Shown here one piece after another: positions 45,081-55,677 of a stretch of DNA of 64,000 nt. Every line of letters starts with the position of its first letter. Position 1 is the stretch's first letter. Origin of the DNA: Takakia lepidozioides (lineage: Eukaryota > Streptophyta > Takakiopsida > Takakiales > Takakiaceae); the NCBI GenBank assembly GCA_030704615.1, contig CM060734.1, positions 36,472,042 through 36,536,041 of the forward strand. Reading direction: 5' to 3'. The notes under the pieces are model-generated. The model did not search any database. It was not told the DNA's origin and saw nothing but the letters and a program-made list of their open reading frames with translations. A program made the position numbers and the translations under genes.

Positions 45081-45759
45081 AATGCTCTAGCAGCGTGCAC
45101 TGCACTGTACTATCAAACTATATTCAATCTAATTTTGGGCTGCTTTCAAGTTGAACAAACATTTGTCTCGTAGTTGCCCAACTACCACTCAATGGCTCCG
45201 ACGTATAGTCATTGGTTTGCTTTGCTCTTACAGAAAAAATGTTTAATTCCTAAATGTCAGATCGACCCGAAACGAGTCGCACCCATTTTTTTACCCTTCT
45301 CCGTATTAGATATTAGGGTTTGTAAGGCGCAGGCGTGTGCCTATGGCAGGGCCCACGTGTAGCAAAGAGGGTCATGAAGGGTGGGAACGCCTCTATCCGT
45401 CGGTCCATCCATTGCTCGGTCTGCCGCAACTAGATCTGCTAGACGACAAGCGGGTCCACTACGGTAGGTCCGAGCCAAGCGGGGGCCATGACCTGCCCGC
45501 ATACTCTGGTAATGCACATAAAGCATTAAAATATTTCTAAGGCTTTTAATAAGCATCGGGTAGTGTGATGGTTAAGAATAATGAATAAGATATATGAGGT
45601 TTGGTGTTCAATTTTTGTCGGGTGTCATTTGTGTTGATAATGAATTATTTTGTAAACATGTTCTTTCTAAACTTTTTTAAAGTCCTTATTCTTCTACGGC
45701 GGGGGTGGACGTGGTGGACTCACCTGGTGTCTCGTGACCTCATATGCACCGGCAGACGC

Positions 45760-45930
45760 CCAGCCTTGGAGAGTGGACCCTCTAGCGGGCTATGGAGAGT
45801 GGATGGACCTTCCAACAGACTCTCCAAAATGGACTGGACTGTCCAAATGATCCTCCAGCGGACTCTGCAGAGTGGGCAAACTCTCCAAAATAGACTGGAC
45901 TGGACTGTCCAACGGACCCGGTGGATGGGC
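45760..45930. repeat. Imperfect repeats of GGACTGGACTGTCC and GACTCTCC units
   Basis: Alternating AGAGTGGA, GACTCTCCAAAATGGACTGG and GGACTGTCCAA units, partly inverted relative to each other. Low complexity, so the overlapping frame is not accepted as a gene. Confidence 0.6.
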
Positions 45931-46566
45931 GATGGGCTTATGACGTGACCCCATGGGCTATAATGGTGGTGCCCACATGCGTATTGAAGACCTTAATATT
46001 AGAAAAATGAGAAGTTTTTTCTTACAAACCCAAACCCCTGTACTTTTTCCAATTTATGTCCGATTAATATTTAGGAAAAACAAAAATGGTAGCATCTCAA
46101 CAAGAGCTTTCCAATGGCACATGCCCGAGGCTGGTTCATCCAAATGGCAATAAATTAAGATGATCTACAAGGCCCAAATTACAAATTGCGGAGAAATCAT
46201 CTTTGGATATGTTTTGTACGCCTAGTTGCACAAACTGATGTCATGTGGCGCTAACACGTCAGCAACATGTCTCAAGTCATGTCACCTTAAAACTGACTTT
46301 ACGTTATGTATTTTTTAAATAAAATTTAAATTTAATATTTCATAACTTATCATAGTAATACGTAAGCCACCATGTCATATCTAGTTGGTGGACCGATATT
46401 TTAAAAACTAATTTAAAAAAAAATTGGGACCGCAACATCTTGCGATTCCAACTTTTGAAAATTTCTGTAATAAATTGGGACCACTAGTATTGGCGGTCCC
46501 AATTTTATCTGTATTTTCTTTTCGAGTTCTTCTTGAAAGATAAAATCGGGCCGTCAACTAGTTTAA

Positions 46567-47022
46567 CCCCTTAACGCTCGCGGGCCCATTTTTTGGAATT
46601 TTTGTAAAAACAAAATAAAAAAATGGAGATTTGCAAGATTTTGCATGTCGGGATGGCATTGGCTCGGCCTGCTGTACCCCCAAAAAATGTTCCCCACGTC
46701 CCCCTTGTTCCAACAAGCCCAAAATCACCAGGTGCAGGGACTTGGTCAAAGTGCAGGGGGTATGAGATACTCTTTTGTGAGCTATGCACAGGAAAACAAA
46801 GAGGTGGGAGCAAGCGCAATTAGAATCCCCCCAAAAAAATCCCTAGATTTCTGCCGTCCATCCTGGTCCATACTGATCTGGGCAATAGCTCTCGCATGGA
46901 CCATCCTGTCGTCGACACGCAGTGCACCCAACAAAAAAAATCAAAATCGGCCAAAATCTGCAACTGGCAGACCTGTTTGAGCCCAGAAAATGGCCCGTTT
47001 TGGGCCGGCGGGTGTTTAGGGG
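46567..47022. mobile_element. 456-bp TTAA-family element
   Basis: The left flank is TTAA (46563-46566) and the right flank TTAC (47023-47026, one change). The left end CCCCTTAACGCTCGCGGG and the reverse-complemented right end CCCCTAAACACCCGCCGG agree at 14 of 18 positions and go on to GCCCA on both sides. The interior is non-coding and shares CTTGGTCAAA with the copies at 47326 and 28235. Confidence 0.7.
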
Positions 47023-47325
47023 TTACTTTTTTTAATTTCTGTTTTGTGGATAAAATTGGGACCGCCAGCTACTGGCAGTCCCGATTTTACTTTAAAAAAA
47101 AAAATAGGGCCGCCAATTGTGACGGATGGTCCCGATTTCCATCCAAAACAATTAAAAAAATTGGAATTGCGAGCTCTTGCGTTCCCGAATAGAATTAATA
47201 AATAAATAAAAATATATATTATTAATTGAGGAAAACCAATTGTGGCGGTCCCGATTTTAATTTTTAAAAAACTAAAAAAAAAACTAAAAATTGGAATTGA
47301 CAGATCTGGTGGTCGCGATATTTAA
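47023..47325. other. AT-rich spacer with repeated phrases on GGGACCGCCA / GCGGTCCCGATTTT
   Basis: The phrase TTGGGACCGCCA and its relatives (GGCGGTCCCGATTTTA) recur at about 46425, 46480, 47055, 47083, 47105, 47240, 48400, 48510 and 48555, in both orientations. The TTAA elements at 46567 and 47326 appear to be inserted in this older repeat array. Confidence 0.55.
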
Positions 47326-48325
47326 CCCCTAAATGACGAGCCGTCCCGAATTGGGTCGGCCGTCTTTTATTATCCCTGGAATATCTCCCAGGGATGAAGT
47401 CGGATGAAACTGGCGCCTAAACAAAAACGCGGCGGCCAGCGAGCTATACATGCTCGACTTTATGGCGGCCAAAATATGATTTGGAGCGTCGTCGGCGATT
47501 TTTGCAAGTGCCAGGGGGGCCTGGAATCTGTAGCCCAAGGCTTTCACGGGGTTTGACTTGAGCAACGTGACAGGGCATATTGGCAAGTCGGCCCCTTTCA
47601 CGGCCGGGGGTCTATGGGCTCTCTCCCTCTTCAACGGCATGTACACTCATTTTCACTTCCAGGGAAGCCCTTCACGTTGCGGGGTTTTCGTGACGTGGCC
47701 CAGAAAACTTGCCGGAAAAGGCACACCGGCCCGGCAAATGATTGCCTGAGATGGACGCCACCGGAAATTTCACCTAAATGAACATCTAGTTTTTCGTTTT
47801 GGAATTTTCCTGTGAAATTTGGGCAGGCTTGTGTGCGTTGTTGCCCTGCACCTTTCAACCGCTGGAATTTTCTTTCCATTGTGGAATTTCTCTTCTTCCG
47901 GGTGATTTCACTTTCTAGAGTACTTACAAGTTATCCCCTTATTTTCACATACAACCGACCCCCTCCAAAATTTGTTCTTTGGATCTAAAATTTTGTGTGG
48001 GTGTCCTGCATGTGCCCCACATTCAGAATGTGGAGGGCATTTCCATAGGAAAAATCCAAAACATTGGGCAAATCCTTGGTCAAATGAGATTTTTCAAGCT
48101 AAAATATGATGGACTTGAAAAAACCACAATACAAAATTATTATAATATACCAATTGGAACAGTAAAAAAATATGCAATTTTGCAGGTAGGAACATGTAGT
48201 AGATAGAATGAAAGTTATAAGGTTCATTTCCCTGGATGTTTGGGGCCAGGGAGATATGCCCTCATCCATGAGGGTATATACGTTTTTGGGGGTGACCCAC
48301 CAAAAAACAGCTCGTCGTTTGAGGG
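47326..48325. mobile_element. 1.0-kb TTAA-flanked non-autonomous element, complete copy
   Basis: TTAA at 47322-47325 and 48326-48329. The left end CCCCTAAATGACGAGCCG and the reverse-complemented right end CCCTCAAACGACGAGCTG agree at 14 of 18 positions. Just inside the left end is a short palindrome, GTCCCGAATTGGGTC. Element length is exactly 1000 bases. There is no transposase. The short frames inside are without family signals. It is the best copy to define the family, also seen at 13582, 28235, 46567 and, more distantly, 24626. Confidence 0.8.
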
Positions 48326-48329
48326 TTAA

Positions 48330-48950
48330 TAAAATAAATAATTGGGACAGCCAGCCATTTTAATAAAATAAAATAAAATAAAAAAGACCGTTGTCTATGG
48401 CGATCCCGTTTTATTAGATATTTTCAATAAATCCAGGCATGCAGAGTTGATGGTACCAATTTATTAGATATTTTCTTGATAATTCGAGACTGCCAGAGCC
48501 GGCAGTCCTGATCTATTAAATATTTTTTGAAAATTTGGAACCTCTAGAGCTGGCGGTCCCGATTTAATTTTTATTTTTTTGATAATTCAGGACTGTCAGC
48601 TCGTTTTATATTTGTTTTTAAATACTTAATAAACTAGGCCCGTCAGATCTTTGCGGTCTCGCATTATCAACTGACATGGTTTTTTTTTGGTTGGTTGGTT
48701 AGACCACGTGGTTATTTTTTCATATTGTTTTAGCTTATGTGACATCTTTTTCTTACCCCCTATATTTTTTTAATAAATTATATATAAAACTAACTTTTTA
48801 GCCCACGTTATCGTCAGATCCGATGCGACCTGATGTCATAACCCTGTTGCACGCTGCCCAAACGAAAATAGGGCTTGTGGAGTACCACATTTTGCATGGT
48901 TTGTAAATGAATACAGACTGATATGGAGCTAATCACTGGCCCAAGGGCTA
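48330..48950. repeat. Continuation of the GCGGTCCCGATTTT array
   Basis: Units such as GGCGGTCCCGATTTAATTTT and AATTxGGGACxGCCAG alternate at about 50-70-base spacing. AAATA-rich runs lie between them. No gene is seen. Confidence 0.5.
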
Positions 48951-48956
48951 GATTTA

Positions 48957-49231
48957 GGAGTTCACCCCAGCTTTATATGGGACACACTTTGAGAAACAAC
49001 GGGTAGTATTTCTGATACCAAAAGAAAGGGGCATAAATCCCCTTCTAGATAATTCTAAATCTGTTCCTTCTAGTCTGCAAATAATGATTGAGCAGGATAC
49101 CGATGACTTTAAACATTGGGAAACGATGGGGAATGACATTGAGCTTGCTCTTAGGAAGGTCAACCCGCAAGATGAAGCAATGACTGGAGATCAGATTGCA
49201 AGTAGAGGATCTTTGGACACCTTCACACCCA
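48957..49231 (+). pseudogene. Unrecognised coding-like exon
   Basis: The plus-strand frame reads EFTPALYGTHFEKQRVVFLI, passes DNSKSVPSSLQIMIEQDTDD and ends SRGSLDTFTPI just before GTAAGTG, a good splice donor. Composition is protein-like, and the open frame has no start codon at its left end. I do not recognise the family. It may belong with the coding-like stretches at 49570 and 50440. Confidence 0.35.
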
Positions 49232-49295
49232 TTGTAAGTGACCATCCTTTTCTGGAATTTATGTCTATCTTATGATGATGAAAAAGATGATGTCA

Positions 49296-49429
49296 CAGAA
49301 TTCTGTTAGCAAGTGAAAATGTCACAAACATAATAAAACAAGAACAATGGCGCTACACCTCACAAAATTCTGTTAGCAAGTGAAAATGTCACAAACAGAA
49401 TAAAACAAGAACAATGGCGCTACACCTGA
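49296..49429. repeat. 67-bp perfect-to-near-perfect tandem duplication
   Basis: The unit starting CACAGAATTCTGTTAGCAAG occurs twice in direct succession with two changes. Two units only, so it is a recent local duplication, probably inside an intron of the coding-like locus. Confidence 0.9.
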
Positions 49430-49569
49430 CAATCATCCTTGTCCCTTGGCTTCATGTTAGAGCTGTGGAGTTGGATATGGCCAACAAAGACCACATGATG
49501 TGGCATCCCTCTCGAATATCAATCTCCTGGCCCCTATTTTCTGTCTCTATGTGGGTGAAATGAGCGAAC

Positions 49570-50226
49570 TTGATAGAATATGATATTAAACTTGTGAACA
49601 CGATGTCATTGACGGGTTTAGAGATTAAAAAAAGAACCATTGGCTCTTCCTGGCCTCTAAGGACTTTCTACTACAAACCATGTGACAAAGGTGAAAACAT
49701 CATGGTTAGAACCAAGAATGTCATGCCAATGGGATCTACGATATCAAAAAACCATAAGAGTCAAATATGGAATTGGCCGCATAGACCATATCTCAGATGT
49801 AATAGTAATCCATCAGCGTTAGGAGGGTGCACTGGAAGCATCTCTTGGTTTGATCATGTCGTTTCGTTTATGATCAACAATCTGGGTACCTGTTTTCATT
49901 TACACCTCCCATCCGTCAGTAATTGCAGCAGATTCCATAGTTTCATGGTCTGCATCGTGAAAGTTGCAAGACCGACGGTTCTGGCACATATCACGTTCCA
50001 AATCTCGAGGAGGTACATGTTGGAAGCGGCATGCCAATACGCTAACAAACCCCAAACCAAATTGCTTATGCACCTTGGTGATGCTCACGGGGCAAGATAC
50101 ATGGAGAGACTGCTGAAACCAAGACTCTTTATGGAAAGCCCACCTAAACAACAACCTACTGCAAATAAAAGACAGAGATGTGAGGACTCAGGACTGGCAA
50201 ATGCCCCCTCAAAACAAATTCAGTAA
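49570..50226 (+). CDS. Unrecognised 218-codon open frame
   Basis: The longest host-like frame without a family assignment. It has MSLTGLEIKKRTIGSSWPLR early, a Cys/His/Phe-rich middle (SWFDHVVSFMINNLGTCFHL) and a basic end (PTANKRQRCEDSGLA). It lies between a possible donor at 49232 and the exon interrupted by the gypsy element at 50516. It could be an exon of a larger gene, a pseudogene, or chance. Codon use is unremarkable. Confidence 0.3.
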   Translation: MIEYDIKLVNTMSLTGLEIKKRTIGSSWPLRTFYYKPCDKGENIMVRTKNVMPMGSTISKNHKSQIWNWPHRPYLRCNSNPSALGGCTGSISWFDHVVSFMINNLGTCFHLHLPSVSNCSRFHSFMVCIVKVARPTVLAHITFQISRRYMLEAACQYANKPQTKLLMHLGDAHGARYMERLLKPRLFMESPPKQQPTANKRQRCEDSGLANAPSKQIQ

Positions 50227-50439
50227 TGGCCGAGGTCGCGGCATGAATGCTTAAATTGAGGTCACATTCCTACTCAAATGCTTTTGGAGTTTCTGGATCT
50301 TCAGCCACCACTTTTAATCTGGCAAGTATTGGCTCGTAGGAGCAGGGCACGTACTAGTGAAACCTCACCTATTCGCAAGAAAGATTTCTAATCTTGGGAG
50401 ATATAATTGTAAGTGTCTTTCCTCATTCTGCGTCAATTG

Positions 50440-50515
50440 GATTTGCAGATCATGGTATTGTCACATGAATGAAGAGATGGATTCGTGGCAAGACATTTCA
50501 CCAACTCTAAATGAT
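50440..50515 (+). pseudogene. Left half of a coding-like exon split by the gypsy element
   Basis: After a possible acceptor (TTTGCAG at about 50442-50448) the frame reads WYCHMNEEMDSWQDISPTLN. It reaches the ATGAT target site in the same frame as the sequence resuming at 55678. WYCHMN recalls the W-x-C-x-x-N signature of CW zinc fingers, but the other Cys positions are absent, so no family is claimed. Confidence 0.4.
50511..50515. other. Target site duplication ATGAT (left)
   Basis: ATGAT directly before the LTR at 50516 equals ATGAT at 55673-55677 directly after the other LTR. Confidence 0.92.
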
Positions 50516-51146
50516 TGTCAAGGACGAGAACATGACTGAACACAAATAAGAGATAAAACTAGAGGTACAATGCTAGACAAGAAGTCAAGGTCGGCGTGGC
50601 CGAATGCACGATGAGTAAATATGAATCAAAACGATCTTTATAACAATGAACAAGAGTACAAGATATTGGAACACAACTTGAATACTGAAATGCTGGAAAC
50701 TGGACTGGAGTACCAGATACTGGAAACTGGGCTAGAATACTGGGAACTGGAAACAAGAGTAACTTGAACTGGTGTTGGCGAGACTGAAGAGTGTCAGTCT
50801 CGCCTCCTATATATACTGGCTACTAAGAAGCTTCCCCAAGAAACTTCCCATATGGAGGTTTATTGCTGGAGAAGTTTCCAAGATTAAACAAAGGTTTCTT
50901 GATGGAGAAGCTTCCTTAAACAAAAGAGGTATTTTGATGGAGAAGTTTCCTCCAAAAGAAGCTTCATGAGTAGTTTCCTAAGTTACTCTTGATAATTTGG
51001 TAAACTCTCGGTAACTTGATAAGTAATGGTATATCATTGTAGATCATGGTAAATCACGGTAAGTCATGATAATTTTTGGTAACATGGTAACTTGATAACT
51101 TCTGGTATTTACTCCTGGTAAGTTATTCTGGGCTATGTCCGTGACA
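50516..51146 (-). repeat. 3' LTR of the chromovirus
   Basis: 631 bases, TGTCAAGGACG...GTCCGTGACA as read on the plus strand. It is nearly identical to the copy at 54996 apart from about 46 bases of GGACT minisatellite and scattered changes. Confidence 0.93.
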
Positions 51147-51348
51147 TCACCCCCTCCTCTAGCGCCGAGTTCCTCGAGGAGCAGTAAAATCCTGGACTTG
51201 TTTAGAGTTGGAGAAAATCCAAAATCCGGCGAATGGTACTTGCCAAGTATTCGGCTCTTCGTTCTTGACTCAAATGATTTATAGATCCCTGCAACCATCG
51301 ATAGTGTCCAACACCTTGAACTTAGGACCACGCAGTGATTTGAGCATT

Positions 51349-51603
51349 CTAATTTTCGAAGCTGCCTTCAAACATGATTTCGTTGCCCTCTGGGTCCGAA
51401 GCCTCAACCTCCAACAGAATTATCAGACTTCGAGTAGGCTCCACTTGCCGTCGTACGAGGTTCAGACGAGGAAGTACGCGTCGCATTGATGACCCATCGT
51501 CTCGAGAGCGTCGGCGTGATGTTGAAGGTCGTGAGAGTCGGAATGGCTGATCTGGTAGCTGGGTAAGCGACAACTCCAATGTATCTGGTTCCTTTGACTC
51601 CAT
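51349..51603 (-). CDS. Small accessory frame between chromodomain and 3' LTR
   Basis: An 84-codon frame starting MESKEPDTLELSLTQLPDQP, then Arg/Ser-rich (SRPSTSRRRSRDDGSSMRR). It lies in the roughly 600 bases between pol and the 3' LTR. No family is recognised. It may be a short extra gene of this element or chance. Confidence 0.25.
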   Translation of the reverse strand: MESKEPDTLELSLTQLPDQPFRLSRPSTSRRRSRDDGSSMRRVLPRLNLVRRQVEPTRSLIILLEVEASDPEGNEIMFEGSFEN

Positions 51604-51749
51604 ATTGCCAATACAAGATGCAAAAGTGTTGGAAGTGTAGCTATATGTACTAATGTGTGGTGCTCATCCCTCCTTAGCGTGTATCAGGTACATTGAATGT
51701 GGAGTCTTCACCTTGAAGTTAACTTGACTGACATCATCGTTGTGACGTC

Positions 51750-52652
51750 TTATTGACGTGTAGCTCGGGGCTTAGCTGGATATCGTTGATGAAACTCTTG
51801 GACTTTGTCAGATGCATTGGCGAGGTTGGATGAAGGTTCCCACGTTCGTTCGCTGATGTCGTAGCCTTTCCAATGTATGAAATACTCAAGACGTTTATAC
51901 TTGATGCGAGAGTCTAGGACTTCGTCGACTTCATACTCAAGTTCTTGATTGACTTCGACTGGTGGAGGTGGTACGGAGACTCTCCCTGGAATATTCGATG
52001 GATGATACAACTCCAATAATGAAACATGAAAGACTGGATGGATGCGCATACTTCGTGGGAGTTCAAGCCGAAAACTGACCGGATTTATTTGTCGAATAAT
52101 TTTGAATGGTCCCAGGCGTTGATAATCCAACTTCCTTGATGGTCGCGAGGTTTGTATGTCTCGTCGAAGAAGCCACACACGATCTCCGACCTTGAACTGG
52201 GGTTGGAGTTGGCGACGTTGATCTGCATACTCCTTGTGTTGTTTTTTAGCTTCTGCGAGGTGGGATGTAAGCTCCTTGTGAATCGTAGCTAGATGAGTAG
52301 CAAGGTTTTCTACAACAGGGCTTCCAACAGTCTTCATGTGGAAAGGGTTTGCTCGAGGATGATGACCATAATTGGAGAAAAATGGAGTTTGTTTGGTCGA
52401 AGAATGTATAGTGTTGTTGTAGGCAAACTCAGTCAATGAAAGAAGGTCCGTCCAATTATCTTGGTGATAATTTATCGTACAGCGAAGATACTGCTCCAAA
52501 ATCTGGTTTACAGGTTCGGTTTGACCATCAGTCTGTGGATGATTAGCTGTAGAGAGGTTGATCTTAGTATTCAATATGTAAAATAATCCCCTCCAGAAAA
52601 TTTGATATGAACTGTGGTCCTCGATCAGATACGATGTCCTTCGGGAGTCCAT
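51750..52652 (-). pseudogene. pol: Integrase C-terminal half with chromodomain
   Basis: The frame includes NHPQTDGQTEPVNQILEQYL, where the Glu is the last residue of the D,D(35)E triad, then FAYNNTIHSSTKQTPFFSNY, the GDRVWLLRRDIQTSRPSRKL domain, and near the end a chromodomain: YEVDEVLDSRIKYKRLEYFI, HWKGYDISERTWEPSSNLAN (about 51800-51955). Chromodomains read methylated histone H3 and direct integration into heterochromatin in this group. A frameshift near 52600 separates it from the first half of the core. Confidence 0.92.
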
Positions 52653-52947
52653 GAATGCGGTAGATATTATTGAGGAAGATTCTTGCAGTTTCCTCGCCGG
52701 TAACCGTCTTATTACATAAAATAAAATGTGTCATCTTCGTAAAACGATCTACAATAACAAGGATTGAATCGGTGGTCTTGGAAATTGGAAGGTCCGTAAT
52801 AAAGTCCATAGACACGGACGACCATGGACCCTCGGGAATGGGTAATGGTTGAAGAAGTCCGTAAGGTCGATGTCGTGGTCCCTTCGCTCAAGCACACGTG
52901 TCACAAGATTTTATGAATTCTTTCACGAGTTTCCACATCTGCGGCCA
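52564..52947 (-). pseudogene. pol: Integrase core, first half
   Basis: MSMDFITDLPISKTTDSILV followed by VSDRGPQF gives the first two Asp residues of the integrase core. The end of the frame overlaps the next segment because of a one-base shift. The zinc-binding HHCC part lies just upstream ([15 protein letters not shown] at about 52990). Confidence 0.9.
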
Positions 52948-53505
52948 TCAATAGCCCCTGGATATCAACTCCAATGTTTTGTTGAAGCCGAAATGTCCTA
53001 CAGCCAGAAGATCATGAAATGTTTGAAGAATTCGAAGTCGTGTAGGTCCTGGAGGTACATAGAGAAGTCCCTTGAAGTAAAGTAAGCCATCTTTGAATTC
53101 GAAGTCGTTTGTAACATGTGGGTTGTCTCGAGGTTGATTTAGTTGACTTCGTAGTGTCGTAACAAAATGGTCGCTCTTCAGTGCTTCCTGAATCTCCTTT
53201 ATGATCTCTGCATCTTCATAGGTGGACATGGATAACATATTCAATTGGAGATTTGCTGGTTTCAAGATAATGGATTTTTGTTGGTAAAAAACTGTATCCC
53301 CTTCTTTTGGCGCAAAATACGATTGTCGAGAAAGAGCATCTGATTTTTCTTGAAGATGTCCAGGACGGTAGGTAATAACAAAATCAAACCTTGCTAGTGA
53401 TATACTCCATCTCGCTTGACGTCGATTCAAAACACGAGCACTCATAAAATATTCGAGGTTTTTGTGATCGGTATAGATAGTGACCTGATGTTTAGCTCCC
53501 TCCAA
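52948..53505 (-). pseudogene. pol: Gypsy RNase H second half and integrase zinc-binding domain
   Basis: Reads [40 protein letters not shown] and [14 protein letters not shown], then a linker and the beginning of the integrase HHCC domain. It is separated from the preceding RNase H part by a stop near 53515. Confidence 0.92.
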
Positions 53506-53520
53506 TAGATGTCGTCACTC

Positions 53521-54066
53521 CTAAAAAACATCGATAATTGCTAGAAGTTCTTTGTCATGGATTTCATAATTGATCTCCGCAACGGAAAATTTGCGAGAAC
53601 GAAAACCAACAGTGTGGAGTCGGCTATCTGTACTGTATTGCGAGAGTACCGCGCCAAGTGCAAAGTCCGATGCATCTATTTCTAAGAATAATGGTTTAGA
53701 TGGGTCTGCATGTACCAGTATTGGAGCCGTTGTAAATGCCTGCTTCAGCCTTTCAAATGTCTGGTCAGCCTTATCGTCCCATACAAATTTGTCCTTCCCT
53801 GTGAGTCGTGTCAACGGTGCAACAATTTTGGAGTAGTCATTGATGAAGATTCTATAGAAATTTGTAAAGCCCAGAAAACATACATCTCGGACCGAAGTTG
53901 GTTTAATCCACTCGATGATGGTTTGTATTTTCTTCTGATCCATAAAGATGCATTTGTCGGAAATAATGTAGCCCAGAAATTCGACCTCAGATTCATGGAA
54001 AAGACATTTCTCCAACTTGACATATTGTCCTCTTTCTCTTAATTTATCAAGGACAAGCGTACATGG
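53521..54066 (-). pseudogene. pol: RT C-terminal half and RNase H first half
   Basis: Starts at KCLFHESEVEFLGYIISDKC, just after where the RT YIDD motif should be, then FLGFTNFYRIFINDYSKIVA, PILVHADPSKPLFLEIDASD and FALGAVLSQY. The catalytic first half of RT is absent: at about 54060 the sequence jumps directly to gag, which marks the internal deletion. Confidence 0.92.
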
Positions 54067-54791
54067 CGGCCATGTTCTTCTTCATTCTGTGTCAATGGTT
54101 TGAATCGGACAGCATCAATCTGCATAGGATCACTACTGGATATCTGATGGATCGTTGTATTTGGTGTCGTAGTATCAGTGACATGATGCGTCGTCGACCA
54201 TCCAGATCGCTTTTCTTGATGTCTTTCGAACAAACGATTATCTCATGCAATGACTTGGGTGATGAATTCACTCAGTGCGCTCACGTTTGACATTGTTAGC
54301 AACAAATCTTTTACATCATCTTTTAGTCCACATCGAAACTGACTAATGATGCTTTTCTCATTCCAGTCGAGGTCGCACGCAAGTTGTCGAAATTTGGCAG
54401 CATAAACGGAAGCAGGACGTGCTCATTGTCGAAGATTTCGCATCTTTGTTTTTGCAACTCTCTCTCTATCATTCTCTCCAAACGTTACAGTGAACTCGGA
54501 CATGAATACTTCAAAATTATATAAATGCGAATTTTTTTCTAATAGCGGTGCAAACCAAGATAAGGCAATGCCTGATAGAAGGGTGCCCACGAATCCCACT
54601 TGAATACCTTCATCGGGGTAGCGTTGTGGATGTAGTCGTAAGAACAGTCGTACTTGTTGAACAAAACTGCGAAATCTTGATCTCGTCCCATCAAATTTCT
54701 CGGGCAATCTTTGGTTCTCTCGTAATCTGTTGAAGATGAACCGTTGCAGTATGAGCTGTTGCAGTAGGAACTCGTATGGTTGAAGATCCAT
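54039..54791 (-). pseudogene. gag: Chromovirus gag
   Basis: 54423-54791 codes the N-terminal part: LPEKFDGTRSRFRSFVQQVR, GTLLSGIALSWFAPLLE and FMSEFTVTFGENDRERVAKT. After a frame break it continues at 54233-54060 with SSDPMQIDAVRFKPLTQNEE, the stretch that normally precedes the zinc knuckle. The knuckle itself is lost to the deletion. Confidence 0.88.
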
Positions 54792-54995
54792 TGTTCGACT
54801 CCTTTAACTCTGAAATTTGTTGTTGCAAATTGTGGAGAGCGTTGTCAAGATCTTAAGACTGATCAGCTTGCAATTGGGCGGTAGATGTACGAAGTTCTTG
54901 CATCTGGAGCTGAAGACTCTGTAATGTGGTGACCATTTCCGCAAATGTGCCTTCCATCTTAACTAACTAAAAAACAAACTTTAGTCTTGTCAAAC

Positions 54996-55672
54996 TGTCA
55001 AAGACGAGAACATGACTGAACACAAACAAGAGATAAAACTAGAGGTACAATGCTAGACAAAAAGTCAAGGTCGGCGTGGCCGAATGCACGATGAGTAAAT
55101 TGGAATCGAGACGATCTTTATAACAATGAACAAGAGTACAAGATATTGGAACACGACTTAAATACTGGAATGCTGGAAACTGGACTGGACTGGACTGGAC
55201 TGGATTACCAGATACTGGAAACTGGGCTAGAGTACTGGGAACTGGACTGGAGTACTGGAAACTGGAAACAACAGTAGCTTGAACTGGTGTTGGCGAGACT
55301 GAAGAGTGTCCAGTCTCGCCTCCTATATATACTGGCTACTAAGAAGTTTCCCCAAGAAGTTTCCCCTATGGAGGTTTCTTGCTGGAGAAGTTTCCAAGAT
55401 TAAACAAAGGTTTCTTGATGGAGAAGCTTCATTAAACAAATGAGATATCTTGATGGAGAAGTTTCTTCCAAAGGAAGCTTTCCGAGCAGTTTCCCAAGTT
55501 ACTCTTGGTAATTTGGTAAACTCTCGGTAACTTGATAAGTAATGGTAAATCATGGTAGATCATGGTAAATCACGGTAAGTCACGGTAAGTCATGATAACT
55601 TTCAGTAACATGGTAACTTGATAACTTCTGGTATTTACTCCTGGTAAGTTCTTTTGGGCTATGTCCGTGATA
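54996..55672 (-). repeat. 5' LTR of the chromovirus
   Basis: 677 bases, TGTCAAAGACG...GTCCGTGATA on the plus strand. It is longer than its partner because of extra GGACT units around 55178-55255. The last dinucleotide pair is changed from CA to TA. Confidence 0.93.
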
Positions 55673-55677
55673 ATGAT

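Larger units (their letters stand above)
50516..55672 (-). mobile_element. Complete Ty3/gypsy chromovirus insertion, internally deleted
   Basis: Two LTRs (50516-51146 and 54996-55672) begin TGTCA and end TGACA or TGATA. A perfect 5-bp target duplication ATGAT flanks the whole. The coding strand is minus: gag, then RT (second half), RNase H, integrase and a chromodomain. A purine tract AGAGGAGGGGG precedes the 3' LTR (at 51147-51165 on the plus strand). No TGGTATCAGAGC primer site is next to the 5' LTR, so priming may be by another tRNA or by self-priming. Gag's zinc knuckle, the protease and the first half of RT are deleted, so the copy cannot move alone. Confidence 0.95.

Noticed and set aside
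45555-45615. TGGTTAAG ... GGTGTTCAATTT, possible Pol III boxes
   Set aside because: The B box has too many mismatches and no SINE copy with matching body was found.
50440-50510. CW-type zinc finger
   Set aside because: Only the W-x-C-x-x-N part is present. The preceding C-x4-C pair and the last Cys are missing.
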